A stretch of 64,000 nt of DNA from Mycobacterium sp. OAS707 (GTDB lineage: Bacteria; Actinomycetota; Actinomycetes; Mycobacteriales; Mycobacteriaceae): positions 1 through 64,000 of the forward strand of contig NZ_JADBDS010000005.1 of the NCBI RefSeq assembly GCF_014873705.1, read 5' to 3'. Shown piece after piece: positions 8,373 through 16,619 of the stretch (the first letter of the stretch is position 1; the number at the start of each line of letters is the position of its first letter). Below the pieces are notes generated by a model that saw nothing but the letters and a program-made list of their open reading frames with translations, had not been told where the DNA came from and made no database searches. Made by a program: the position numbers and the translations under genes.

Positions 8373-9791
8373 CTATTCCGATGCCGGCGGTTGGCGCGGT
8401 GGCTCGCTCATCGCCCACCAGGTGCGGACGTTGACGAATTCCCGTATTCCGTGCGCGGCCAATTCACGGCCATATCCGCTGCGTTTCGTCCCTCCGAAGG
8501 GCATTCGCGGGTCCGAGGCCACCACCGAGTTGATGAAACACGCGCCCGAGGTGATCCGGCGTCCGACTGCGATTGCGGCTTCGACGTCTCGGCTCCAGAC
8601 GCTCGCGCCCAGCCCGAATGGGGTGTCGTTTGCTACGTCGACTGCTTCGCCGGCGTCGGCTACGGAGATGATGCTGGCCACGGGGCCGAAGACTTCTTCG
8701 TCGTACACACTCATTCCAGGGCGGACGCCGATCAAAACCGTGGGCTCATAGAAGAATCCACCTAGGTCATCGCGCGACCGTCCGCCGCATAAGATGGTTG
8801 CACCCGCGTGGGCAGCGGCACGGACCTGCGCGGCGACGCCGTCACGCAGGTCCCGGCGAGCCATCGGGCCGACATCGGTACCGCGTTGTTCGGGGTCGCC
8901 GACGGTCAGCGCTACCGTGCGTTCGACAACAAGCTTGGTGAACTCCTCGACCACCGACTCCTCGACGATGAGTCGCTTCGGCGAAATGCAGCTTTGTCCC
9001 GCATTGAGGAATCTGCCGTTGACGGCCAGCGCTGCCACTCGAGGCAGATCGGCATCTGCCAGCACTACGAATGGATCCGAACCACCCAATTCGAGCACGG
9101 ACTTCTTAATCTCTCGCCCGGCGATTGCACCCACAGCACTGCCAGCGCGTTCGCTTCCGGTGATGGTGACCGCACCGATCCGGGAATCTGCTATGAGCCT
9201 CTCGGTCGTGGAGGGCACATCGGCCTCGGCGACCAGCAGCGTGGTGAACAACCCGTCCGGCAACCCTGCGGAGGACAACACCTCTTGGCATGCAAGTGCT
9301 GATCCAGTGGTGTTCGGCGAGTGCTTGAGCAGCGCCGCATTACCGGCCATTAGGGCGGGGCCTGCGAACCGAAAGACCTGCCATAGTGGGAAATTCCACG
9401 GCATTACGGCCAGGACCACCCCGACGGGCTCGTAGCTGACCCAGCTGCGATCGGCCGAGGTTTCGTAGACCTCATCCGCCAGGAAATCACCTGCGTGGTC
9501 GGCGTAATACTCCAGGCCACTTGCGCACTTGCGCACCTCGGCGATCGCTTCCGGCAACGGTTTGCCCATCTCCCGTGTGACCAACCGGGCGAGCTCATCG
9601 CCGCGGTGGCGCAAGATGTCTGCCGCCGCCCGGAGAACGTCGGAACGCCGCTCGAAATCGTCGTCGGCCCAACGACACTGAGCATCGGCCGCCGCGTCGA
9701 GCACTTCATCGATCTGCTGTGGCGACATCGCAGCGTAGGTCGCCAACTGCGCGCCAGTGGCGGGGTTGGTGGTGACGATCGTTGTAGTCAT
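8373..9791 (-). CDS. NAD(P)-dependent aldehyde dehydrogenase (succinate-semialdehyde dehydrogenase-like)
   Basis: A 472-residue protein, normal for GabD/YneI-type enzymes. The ATG at 9791 has AGGAG close upstream. MPWNFP (~130) is the cofactor-binding turn, LELGGSDP carries the catalytic Glu (~234), and NAGQSCISPKR carries the catalytic Cys (~268). EEVFGPVAS and MPFGGTKRSGYGRE are further family motifs. It oxidises an aldehyde, probably a short semialdehyde, to the acid. It is divergent from the Ldh2-type dehydrogenase; the 100-bp space between holds two tandem copies of a GntR-operator-like element. The family assignment is firm, the natural substrate is not. Confidence 0.9.
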   Translation of the reverse strand: MTTTIVTTNPATGAQLATYAAMSPQQIDEVLDAAADAQCRWADDDFERRSDVLRAAADILRHRGDELARLVTREMGKPLPEAIAEVRKCASGLEYYADHAGDFLADEVYETSADRSWVSYEPVGVVLAVMPWNFPLWQVFRFAGPALMAGNAALLKHSPNTTGSALACQEVLSSAGLPDGLFTTLLVAEADVPSTTERLIADSRIGAVTITGSERAGSAVGAIAGREIKKSVLELGGSDPFVVLADADLPRVAALAVNGRFLNAGQSCISPKRLIVEESVVEEFTKLVVERTVALTVGDPEQRGTDVGPMARRDLRDGVAAQVRAAAHAGATILCGGRSRDDLGGFFYEPTVLIGVRPGMSVYDEEVFGPVASIISVADAGEAVDVANDTPFGLGASVWSRDVEAAIAVGRRITSGACFINSVVASDPRMPFGGTKRSGYGRELAAHGIREFVNVRTWWAMSEPPRQPPASE

Positions 9792-9837
9792 CGCCTCTCC
9801 TGTTCCGACGCTCCTTTGACCAGGCGCGGCATTCTTT

Positions 9838-9861
9838 ATAGTATTCCATTAAGTATTCCAT
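9838..9861. promoter_or_regulatory. Tandem operator-like repeats in the ALDH / Ldh2 divergent promoter
   Basis: AGTATTCCAT occurs at 9840-9849 and again at 9852-9861, a 12-bp period. The 12-mer ATAGTATTCCAT (9838-9849) matches the perfect palindrome ATGGTATACCAT at 11709-11720, upstream of the GntR gene, at 10 of 12 positions; the second copy matches at 8 of 12. The element lies between two divergent genes of the cluster and is probably bound by the GntR regulator at 10967-11674. Binding is inferred. Confidence 0.5.
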
Positions 9862-9895
9862 ACGGTACAACTCGCAATTCGGAACAGGTGCGCAC

Positions 9896-10942
9896 ATGCT
9901 GCAAGACCGCGTGAAACCCGAAGTCCTCATGGACTATGGGTGCGAGATTCTGCGGGCTCTCGGCGTGCCCCCCGAGCACGCAGATCTGGTTCTGGACAGT
10001 CTGGTTCAGGCAGATCTGTGGGGCCACCAGTCCCACGGCGTGCTGCGGCTGCCGTGGTACGCCGCGCGCATAGCCAGTGGCGCGATGACCGCGCGCACCG
10101 AGCCCGAAACGATCATCGATGCGGGGGCGCTGTTGCTTCTGGACGGCCGAGCTGGGGTCGGGCAAGTCCTCACCGATCTAGCGCGCCGGGAGGCTGTGAC
10201 GCGTGCGCGGACGTATGGAGTCGGCGTGGTGGGTGTGCGCAACTCCAACCACTTCGGCACCGCCATGTATTACACGCGGGCCGCCGCACGCGATGGATGT
10301 GTGGCCATCTTGACTACCAACGCCAGTCCGGCGATCGCTCCGTGGGGTGGCCGCACAAAGGTTCTTGGCACGAACCCGTGGTCGATCGCAGCCCCCGCGC
10401 CAAACGGCGTTGTCGCCGTGGATATCGCGAATACGGCAGTGGCCCGCGGCAAGATCTACCTGGCACGCAACCGCGGTGAATCAATCCCCGATGACTGGGC
10501 CATGGACGCCGAAGGGCACACCACCACCGATCCCGATGCGGCCATCGCCGGGGTCATCCTGCCGATGGCAGGCCACAAAGGCTATGCCATCACGTTCATG
10601 ATGGACGTGGTGTCCGGCGCACTCACCGGCTCTAACACCGCCACTCGCGTCGGTGGCCCATACGAGGCTGATAAGCCAAGCGGCGCAGGACATTTGTTCA
10701 TTGCTATCAATGTCGCCGCCATGGCCGACGTTGACGATTACCTCGACGCCGTCGGCCAGCTCATCGACGAAGTCAAAACCGCACCATTGGCCGCAGGCAG
10801 CACCGAGATCTACTACCCGGGCGAGCTCGAGGACCGCAATGAACAAGCCTGCTTCGATGCCGGCGGCATCCTCTTACCCGATCAGACCCGCGCCGATCTG
10901 GAAGCGCTCGGACGCCAGGTCGGCATCGCGTCGAGATTGTGA
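9896..10942 (+). CDS. Ldh2/malate-lactate-type NAD(P)-dependent oxidoreductase
   Basis: A 348-residue protein of the AllD/ComC/Ldh2 family, a non-Rossmann dehydrogenase fold acting on 2-hydroxy acids (malate, sulfolactate, ureidoglycolate, 2,3-diketogulonate). Seen: DLWGHQSHGVLRLP near the N-terminus with the conserved GHxSHG-type motif (~42-51), GVVGVRNSNHFG (~108-119) with the catalytic-region His, and GTNPWSIAAP (~158-167). In the context of OtnK and OtnC downstream, it could make the first oxidation of a hydroxy acid to a keto acid. It starts just right of the tandem operator and faces the GntR gene convergently. Confidence 0.87.
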   Translation: MLQDRVKPEVLMDYGCEILRALGVPPEHADLVLDSLVQADLWGHQSHGVLRLPWYAARIASGAMTARTEPETIIDAGALLLLDGRAGVGQVLTDLARREAVTRARTYGVGVVGVRNSNHFGTAMYYTRAAARDGCVAILTTNASPAIAPWGGRTKVLGTNPWSIAAPAPNGVVAVDIANTAVARGKIYLARNRGESIPDDWAMDAEGHTTTDPDAAIAGVILPMAGHKGYAITFMMDVVSGALTGSNTATRVGGPYEADKPSGAGHLFIAINVAAMADVDDYLDAVGQLIDEVKTAPLAAGSTEIYYPGELEDRNEQACFDAGGILLPDQTRADLEALGRQVGIASRL

Positions 10943-10966
10943 GGACCGGCTAGCCGCGGCCGCGGA

Positions 10967-11674
10967 TCACGTGCTGACGATGTCTAGCGGTAGCGCGGCG
11001 TCGTCGGAATTGAGGACGGCGTCGAGAATGGTTTTCTGGGTGTTGACGAGATGCTCTGCGCAGGCGCCAGCGGCAGCGTCGGGGTCGCGGTTGACGATGG
11101 CCCGACACATGGCGAGGTGCTCGTCGAGGGATACCCCAAGACGCTGCGGCGAGTGCGCGATGACGCGTAGTCGCGCGCTGTGCGGTCGCATCTCTGCAAT
11201 CATTCGCGAGAGGTGCTGATTGCGTGTGTTGGCGATGATCGCTTGATCGTAAGCTTCCGCCAGCTCGTAGAACTTTTCCCGCCGGGCGGGTGAATCTTTC
11301 TGTCTCGCAACCTTCTTGAACTGATCCGTGAGGTCGGTGAAGACCTCCCGAATCTTTTCGTCTGAATCTGCCGCCTCGGCGACATGCCGTGTGGCGGCGG
11401 TTTCGAGGAGGGTCCGCATCTCGAACAGATCACGCACCCCCCGGAATGTGATTGGTGATACCCGCGCGCCCTGGCGGTCAATGAGCGACACGAGGCCGTC
11501 AGATTCCAGACGCACGAACGCATCTCGTACCGGGGTGCGCGAGGCTCCGAAGCGGTCGGCCATCTTGAGGACGCTCAGCGACTGCCCCGGTCGCAGTTGA
11601 CCGGTCACGATCTCGTCGCGCAGCGCCGTGTAGACCTGGTCGGCTTTGCTATCGCCCGCCATGACATTCATCAT
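10967..11674 (-). CDS. GntR-family transcriptional regulator, FadR (FCD) subfamily
   Basis: A 235-residue protein. The N-terminal winged helix (~8-75) shows ALRDEIVTGQLRPGQ, FGASRTPVRDAFVRLESDGLV and RQGARVSP, typical of GntR. The C-terminal helical FCD domain (~80-220) has FEMRTLLETAA, ANTRNQHLSRM and DEHLAMCRAI; these helices carry the metal/carboxylate-binding His and Asp in the subfamily, so a hydroxy-acid or similar effector is likely. It is divergent from the CitMHS-type transporter. A perfect 12-bp palindrome lies in between and a related pair at 9838-9861, so autoregulation plus control of both arms of the cluster is probable. Confidence 0.9.
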   Translation of the reverse strand: MMNVMAGDSKADQVYTALRDEIVTGQLRPGQSLSVLKMADRFGASRTPVRDAFVRLESDGLVSLIDRQGARVSPITFRGVRDLFEMRTLLETAATRHVAEAADSDEKIREVFTDLTDQFKKVARQKDSPARREKFYELAEAYDQAIIANTRNQHLSRMIAEMRPHSARLRVIAHSPQRLGVSLDEHLAMCRAIVNRDPDAAAGACAEHLVNTQKTILDAVLNSDDAALPLDIVST

Positions 11675-11708
11675 AACGCACCACTTGGAATGCGCTAAAG
11701 CATGCGCT

Positions 11709-11720
11709 ATGGTATACCAT
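11709..11720. promoter_or_regulatory. Palindromic operator ATGGTATACCAT for the GntR regulator
   Basis: A perfect 12-bp palindrome with a GTAT/ATAC core as in many FCD-subfamily operators, between the divergent GntR and transporter genes and 30 bp before the transporter ATG. An additional ATGCGCT direct repeat (11690-11696 and 11702-11708, again a 12-bp period) adjoins it. Binding by the neighbouring regulator is inferred. Confidence 0.6.
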
Positions 11721-11749
11721 GATGCACATCACCCAGCGGAGGGAAAGCG

Positions 11750-13201
11750 ATGCTCGTCATACTCGGTTTTTCCATGGTCACGGCGTTCATGTACCTGATC
11801 ATGACCAAACGCGTGACCCCCGTTGCGGCACTGATCTTGGTACCCACCATCTTCGGATTGTTCGCCGGTGCGGGCCTCGGACTCTCGGACATGATCAAGG
11901 AGGCATTGCTCAAACTCGCGCCCACCGCGGCCCTGTTGTTCTTCGCGATAACCTTCTTCGGGATCATGATCGACGTCGGGTTGTTCGATCCGCTGATCAG
12001 GTTGATCCTGCGCTTCGTCAAGAACGATCCCATGCGGCTCGTCGTGGGCACGGCGCTGCTGACATCCATTGTGTCCCTCGACGGTGACGGTTCGACCACA
12101 TTCATCATCGTCACGTCCGCGTTTCTGCCGATCTACCTCAAGTTGCGGATGAGCCCGGTCGTGTTGACTGTGGTCACAGCGACGGCCAACGGCGTGCTCA
12201 ATACGGTGCCCTGGGGCGGCTCTACCGCGCGCGCTGCCGCTGCTCTGAACATCTCGCCCATCGACATCTTCGTGCCGATGATTCCGGCGATTCTTGCCGG
12301 CATCGTGGCGGTCTTGGTCTTGGCGTATTTCCTTGGGCGCAGAGAACGTAAACGTGTCGGCCGGCTGTCGTTGAGCGGCACAGAAGCCAAAGGTGTTGAG
12401 GTCGAATCGATCCGGATGCAGGCCGAGCAGTTGGCCACCGTCGCGACGACGGCATCGACGGCGTCATCCGCGCCGACTGCTAGCGGCGAGGTGGGCACGG
12501 GCGGGAGCAGCGACTCCCATGAGGACAGAGGGGACTTCGCCGAATTGCCGAGTGACGCCCAGGCGGGTCTACACCGCCCCAAGGCGCGACCGAAGCTGGT
12601 ATGGCTGAACTTCGCGCTGACCGCTGCGGTGATGACCGCGCTGGTGTGGGGCATCGTCGAGCCGCCACTGATTCTCATGCTTGGCGTCGCGATCGCCTTG
12701 GTGGTCAACTTTCCCCGGGTAGCCGAACAGGCCGAGCAACTCAAGGCCCACGCCTCGAGCGTCGTGTCGGTGGTGGCCATGGTGTTCGCCGCGTCGGTGC
12801 TCACCGGCGTGCTCAACGGCACTGGCATGGTCGACGCCATGGCCGCCTGGATGGTTCACATCATCCCCAGCAGTTTCGGCCCGCATCTCGCCATCGTCGC
12901 GGGTCTGCTGAGCCTTCCGCTGACCTTCTTCATGAGCAATGATGCCTTCTTCTTCGGAGTTCTACCGGTGCTGACCGAAGCGGCGTCGCACTATGGCATC
13001 AGCTCTGAAGAGATGGCCCGCGCGTCGATCATCGGACAGCCACTGCACACCTCCAGCCCCTTGGTGGCGTCCTTCCTCCTGCTCGTCGGACTAGCCAAAG
13101 TCGAATTGGGCGACCATCACAAGAAGGCCATTTGGCGCGCCAGCGTCGTCGGCTTGGTCATGCTCACCGTCGGTGTCCTTACGACCGCGTATCCGTTCTA
13201 G
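11750..13201 (+). CDS. CitMHS-type citrate/carboxylate:H+ symporter
   Basis: A 483-residue polytopic membrane protein with about 11-12 hydrophobic segments and one long polar loop (~205-285) in the middle. The ATG follows GGAGGGAAAGCG. LDGDGSTTFIIVTSAFLPIY and NTVPWGGSTARAAAA, and in the second half SNDAFFFGVLPVL and GQPLHTSSPLV, are characteristic of the CitMHS family, which takes up metal-citrate complexes or related di/tricarboxylates. It heads the plus-strand operon of the catabolic cluster and is likely the importer of its substrate, a hydroxy- or polycarboxylic acid. The actual solute is inferred. Confidence 0.88.
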   Translation: MLVILGFSMVTAFMYLIMTKRVTPVAALILVPTIFGLFAGAGLGLSDMIKEALLKLAPTAALLFFAITFFGIMIDVGLFDPLIRLILRFVKNDPMRLVVGTALLTSIVSLDGDGSTTFIIVTSAFLPIYLKLRMSPVVLTVVTATANGVLNTVPWGGSTARAAAALNISPIDIFVPMIPAILAGIVAVLVLAYFLGRRERKRVGRLSLSGTEAKGVEVESIRMQAEQLATVATTASTASSAPTASGEVGTGGSSDSHEDRGDFAELPSDAQAGLHRPKARPKLVWLNFALTAAVMTALVWGIVEPPLILMLGVAIALVVNFPRVAEQAEQLKAHASSVVSVVAMVFAASVLTGVLNGTGMVDAMAAWMVHIIPSSFGPHLAIVAGLLSLPLTFFMSNDAFFFGVLPVLTEAASHYGISSEEMARASIIGQPLHTSSPLVASFLLLVGLAKVELGDHHKKAIWRASVVGLVMLTVGVLTTAYPF

Positions 13202-13249
13202 GTCGCAGTCGTAAAAGCTTGTCCCTGACCCCAAAAAGATTGGAATGCA

Positions 13250-14335
13250 ATGCGAATCGCTCTGCTGCCCGGTGACGACATCGGTCCCGAGATATGCGAC
13301 GCCACGCGTCTTGTGCTGGAAGCGGTCGACAGCCGGTTCAGCCTTGGGCTCGACTTCGATGTCCACGAAGTCGGCATGGACCGTCATCACCGCAGCGGGA
13401 CCACCCTGCCAGAGTCGGTGGTGGCAGCCTGCCTTGCCGCCGACGGAGTCGTTCTGGGACCAGGCGGCATGTCGGCCTATCCCCCTGTCAGCGAGGGTGG
13501 CATCAACATTCCTGGAACCATCCGCAAGCGTCTGGACCTCTACGCCAATCTGCGCCCGTCGCGTTACCGCGCTGCGGTACCACTGAGCCGCTCGGGTCTC
13601 GATGTGCTGATCGTGCGCGAGAACACCGAGGGGTTCTACGCCGACCGCTCACTGTTCGAAGGCTATGGCGAATTTCGCCCCACTGTCGACAGCGCGCTGT
13701 CACTTCGGCTGATCACCGCGGCAGCCTCGCGCCGTATCGCGCGGGTGGCGTTCGAACACGCGCGTATGCGACGGGCAAGCGTCACCGTCGTGGGTAAACG
13801 GCACGTCTTGAAGGTCACCGATGGACTGTTCATGTCCGCGGTTGCTGAAGTCGCCGAGCAGTATCCCGACGTTGACGTACGCGAGATGGATGTCGACGCG
13901 ATGGCCGCCGAGCTCTACCTTCGACCTGAGCGATTCGACGTCTTGTTGACCACCAATATGTTTGGCGACATCTTGTCGAACGAGGCCGCCGCACTGGCCG
14001 GCGGCCTGGGCCTGGCCGGGGCACTCAATGTCGGCGACCACCACGCCGCGGCGAATGCCGGGCACGGATCGGCACCCGACATCGCCGGACTCGGGGTCGC
14101 CAACCCGGCCAGCCTGATGATCTCCTCCGCCCTACTGCTGGACTGGTGGGGAACCCGCACCGCTGACACGGCGTATTCGATGGCCGCCCAAGCAATCGAG
14201 ATGGCGATCGACCACACGCTATTGAAATCTGGAACGCGCACCAGAGATCTCGGTGGTTCGGCCACCACGATGCAATTCGCTGCCGCCGTGAGCGACACCG
14301 TTTCCCAGGGTGTCATCGAGATTGCCGAGCGCTGA
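13250..14335 (+). CDS. Isocitrate/isopropylmalate/tartrate dehydrogenase-family enzyme
   Basis: A 361-residue beta-decarboxylating dehydrogenase. Seen: LLPGDDIGPEI at the N-terminus, NIPGTIRKRLDLYANLRP (substrate/Arg binding), the signature VRENTEGFY (~124-132), the catalytic Lys region VVGKRHVLKVTDGLF, and DVLLTTNMFGDILSNEAA with the metal-binding Asp residues. It oxidises and usually decarboxylates a 2-hydroxy acid with NAD(P) and divalent metal. The ANAGHGSAPDIAG segment is conserved in the family. Location between the carboxylate transporter and OtnK/OtnC suggests an acid other than isopropylmalate, e.g. a tartrate- or isocitrate-like compound. Confidence 0.87.
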   Translation: MRIALLPGDDIGPEICDATRLVLEAVDSRFSLGLDFDVHEVGMDRHHRSGTTLPESVVAACLAADGVVLGPGGMSAYPPVSEGGINIPGTIRKRLDLYANLRPSRYRAAVPLSRSGLDVLIVRENTEGFYADRSLFEGYGEFRPTVDSALSLRLITAAASRRIARVAFEHARMRRASVTVVGKRHVLKVTDGLFMSAVAEVAEQYPDVDVREMDVDAMAAELYLRPERFDVLLTTNMFGDILSNEAAALAGGLGLAGALNVGDHHAAANAGHGSAPDIAGLGVANPASLMISSALLLDWWGTRTADTAYSMAAQAIEMAIDHTLLKSGTRTRDLGGSATTMQFAAAVSDTVSQGVIEIAER

Positions 14336-14366
14336 CAGCGCCCCACATAGAAAGCGATCCCCGCCG

Positions 14367-14702
14367 ATGTACACCGTCCTTGTCCGTCTCGAGATCCATC
14401 CCGACACACTTGACGAATTCACCGCCGGAATCCATGCCAATGCAAAGGCCACCTTGCGCGACGAGCCTGGATGCATCCGCTTCGACGTCCACCAGGACCT
14501 AGCCACGCCAACGACCTTCTACTTCTACGAGATATACGCAGACCGGAAGGCATTCGAGGTTGCGCACCGCCAGGCCCCCCATTACACGCGGTGGCGTGAA
14601 GTCGTTGCCCGTTGCGTCGTACCAGGCTCGCGACACAACACCTACGCCGAACCTCTGTTCCCGCAGGACATCCCGGAAAATCTGACGCGGTCCAATGCCT
14701 AG
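14367..14702 (+). CDS. Antibiotic biosynthesis monooxygenase (ABM)-domain protein
   Basis: A 111-residue protein from the ATG at 14367, where the ABM fold begins (MYTVLVRLEIHP). Strand/helix pattern EFTAGIHANAKATLRDEPGCIRFDVHQD, then FYFYEIYADRKAFEVAH and PHYTRW, is typical of the ferredoxin-like ABM/YgiN family. Members include heme and quinol monooxygenases, but many are small enzymes with unknown substrates. It overlaps the next gene by 8 bp, so translation is coupled. Confidence 0.83.
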   Translation: MYTVLVRLEIHPDTLDEFTAGIHANAKATLRDEPGCIRFDVHQDLATPTTFYFYEIYADRKAFEVAHRQAPHYTRWREVVARCVVPGSRHNTYAEPLFPQDIPENLTRSNA

Positions 14703-15360
14703 CAACCGGCCGCTTATCGCACTGATCAGTGCCGTTGCCGCGGCCATCCCGCCGGCTAGGCTCGCGTTCGACGAACTATTCCCCGCAGCCACCGTCTGGA
14801 ATCTTCTCGACGACCGACTGTTGACTGACGCAGCCGAGAATGGGACGGTCACCGCCGGTCTGGCCGCGCGGATGAATCGGCTGATCGAGCACGCCATCCT
14901 TGAAGGCTCCGATGCTGTGTTGCTGACGTGCTCGTTGTATTCACCTGTCGCCCATCGAGTCGCCGCCACTGTCGACATCCCAATTCTCGGACCTGATGAC
15001 GCCCTATTCGACGCCGCCGCGCAGGCTGGCTACCGTCGCTTGGCCGTCGTCTCGTCGGCCGCCGACCCGCTCGCCGACTCGCTTGCGCGCATCCGCCAGG
15101 TCCTGGACCCGGAAGTCGTCGTCACCGGCGTCATCGCCGACGCAGGCGCGGTGGACCGCGGCGACCTAACCGGACTGGCACACTCGGTCGGTCAAGCAGT
15201 GGCTGGATTAGATTGCGCGACAGAGGCCGTCGTGCTCGGCCAATACTCATTGGCGGCATCGGCCGCAGCGGTGCAGGACGCGACCGGCCTTCCCACCCTT
15301 GCAGGCCCGCAGTTCGCGGTACGCAGCCTGCGCGCGCTCACCACTGGAGGAGCCGCGTGA
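14695..15360 (+). CDS. Aspartate/glutamate racemase-superfamily protein
   Basis: A 221-residue protein related to the Asp/Glu/hydantoin racemase fold. The N-terminal half carries the Cys region AVLLTCSLYSPVAH (~residue 80). In place of a second catalytic Cys, the C-terminal half has VVLGQYSLAA, so it may not be a two-base racemase. The GY-RRLAVVSSAADPL stretch is the start of the second lobe. Such single-Cys members accompany sugar-acid and hydroxy-acid clusters, where they could act as isomerase or decarboxylase. It stops inside the start of the OtnK gene (GTGA overlap). Confidence 0.75.
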   Translation: MPSNRPLIALISAVAAAIPPARLAFDELFPAATVWNLLDDRLLTDAAENGTVTAGLAARMNRLIEHAILEGSDAVLLTCSLYSPVAHRVAATVDIPILGPDDALFDAAAQAGYRRLAVVSSAADPLADSLARIRQVLDPEVVVTGVIADAGAVDRGDLTGLAHSVGQAVAGLDCATEAVVLGQYSLAASAAAVQDATGLPTLAGPQFAVRSLRALTTGGAA

Positions 15361-16619
15361 TCGGCGTCATCGCAGACGACTTCACTGGTGCGACCGACTG
15401 CGCGGTGGCGTTCCGCCGCGCCGGACTGCGTACGGTGATCCTGTTCCACGCCGATCACACCACCGCACTGCCCGACAACGACGTCACCGTCATCGCCCTC
15501 AAAAACCGCACGATCAATCCGGACGCCGCCATCGAGCAGTCGCTGGCCGCGCTGGCCTGGTTGAGCGCCCATGGCGCCACCCAGATCTTCTTCAAGTACT
15601 GCTCCACGTTCGACTCTCACGCGCGGGGGAACATCGGGCCAGTCGCTGATGCGCTGCACGCTGCCCTCGGTGCGTCGCGCGCTGTGTTCGTCCCGGCCTC
15701 GCCAGAGCATCTGCGCACCCAATACATGGGCCACCTCTTCGTCGACCGGGTGCTGCTATCTGAATCGCCGATGCGGCATCACCCACTGACTCCCATGACG
15801 GAGTCATACCTGCCGAAAATTCTCGCCCCCCAGACCCGTCATAACGTCGCTCTTATAGAGCACGTCGATGTGCGACTGGGAGCAGACCGGATCGGCGAGC
15901 GGCTCTCCGATGCTGAACAACATGGGGAGCCTTATGTTTTCGTGGACGCGATTTCTAACCACGACCTTGACGCGATTGCCTGTGCCTGCGCTGACGATGT
16001 ACTCGTCACGGGCGCTGCCGGGTTGGCCGGTGCGCTCGGGGTCGCGCACGCCCGTCGGCTCGGGGTGCGGCCAGTCACCGAGCGTGCCGCCCGTACCGGC
16101 CGTTCCGGGTCCTCCAGTGTGGTACTCGCCGGGAGTTGCTCGCGCCGCACTCTCGAGCAGATCGATCACATGAAACGCCGCGGGCATCCCTCGTTTCGGT
16201 TGGATGCGCTACAGAGTCCTGATTCGGCGGTGCTCGCCGAGCAGGCGCTGGGCTGGTTCGACCGGCAGCAATTCGAAATGGGGCCGCTCATCTACTCCTC
16301 GCTATCGCCACACGAGTTGGGCCACGCCCAGAAGACGCTGGGCAGCGAACACGCTTCGCGGATCCTCGAGTCGGCCATGGGCCGAATTGCATCTGGACTG
16401 GTCGAGCGCGGCGTGAACGCCCTCGTAGTGGCCGGCGGCGAAACGTCGGGTGCGGTTGTGACCGCACTGCAGGTGCAAGGCGGAGTCATCGGGGAAGAAG
16501 CCGCCCCGGGAGTGCCGTGGATACTGACCACAGGAGCACGCCCCATGGCTCTGCTGCTGAAGTCGGGCAATTTCGGTGACCGCGAGTTACTCAGCGAAGC
16601 GGCCATGGGACAGCGATGA
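15357..16619 (+). CDS. otnK: Four-carbon acid sugar kinase (OtnK family, DUF1537)
   Basis: A 420-residue protein from GTG at 15357, which has GGAGGAG immediately before it and overlaps the preceding stop; upstream codons in the same frame are not family-like. The N-terminal domain opens with GVIADDFTGATDCAVAF, the acid-sugar-binding motif. FKYCSTFDSHARGNIGPV and the C-terminal VVAGGETSGAVV (nucleotide binding) are clear OtnK marks. The family phosphorylates 3-oxo-tetronate (from D-erythronate or L-threonate) or D-threonate. The immediate OtnC neighbour and 4-bp overlap argue for the 3-oxo-tetronate kinase role feeding DHAP production. Confidence 0.88.
   Translation: MIGVIADDFTGATDCAVAFRRAGLRTVILFHADHTTALPDNDVTVIALKNRTINPDAAIEQSLAALAWLSAHGATQIFFKYCSTFDSHARGNIGPVADALHAALGASRAVFVPASPEHLRTQYMGHLFVDRVLLSESPMRHHPLTPMTESYLPKILAPQTRHNVALIEHVDVRLGADRIGERLSDAEQHGEPYVFVDAISNHDLDAIACACADDVLVTGAAGLAGALGVAHARRLGVRPVTERAARTGRSGSSSVVLAGSCSRRTLEQIDHMKRRGHPSFRLDALQSPDSAVLAEQALGWFDRQQFEMGPLIYSSLSPHELGHAQKTLGSEHASRILESAMGRIASGLVERGVNALVVAGGETSGAVVTALQVQGGVIGEEAAPGVPWILTTGARPMALLLKSGNFGDRELLSEAAMGQR

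Noticed and set aside
10954..10965. Perfect palindrome CCGCGGCCGCGG between convergent genes
   Set aside because: No loop and no T-tract; short GC-only palindromes are expected by chance in such DNA, so it was not called a terminator.
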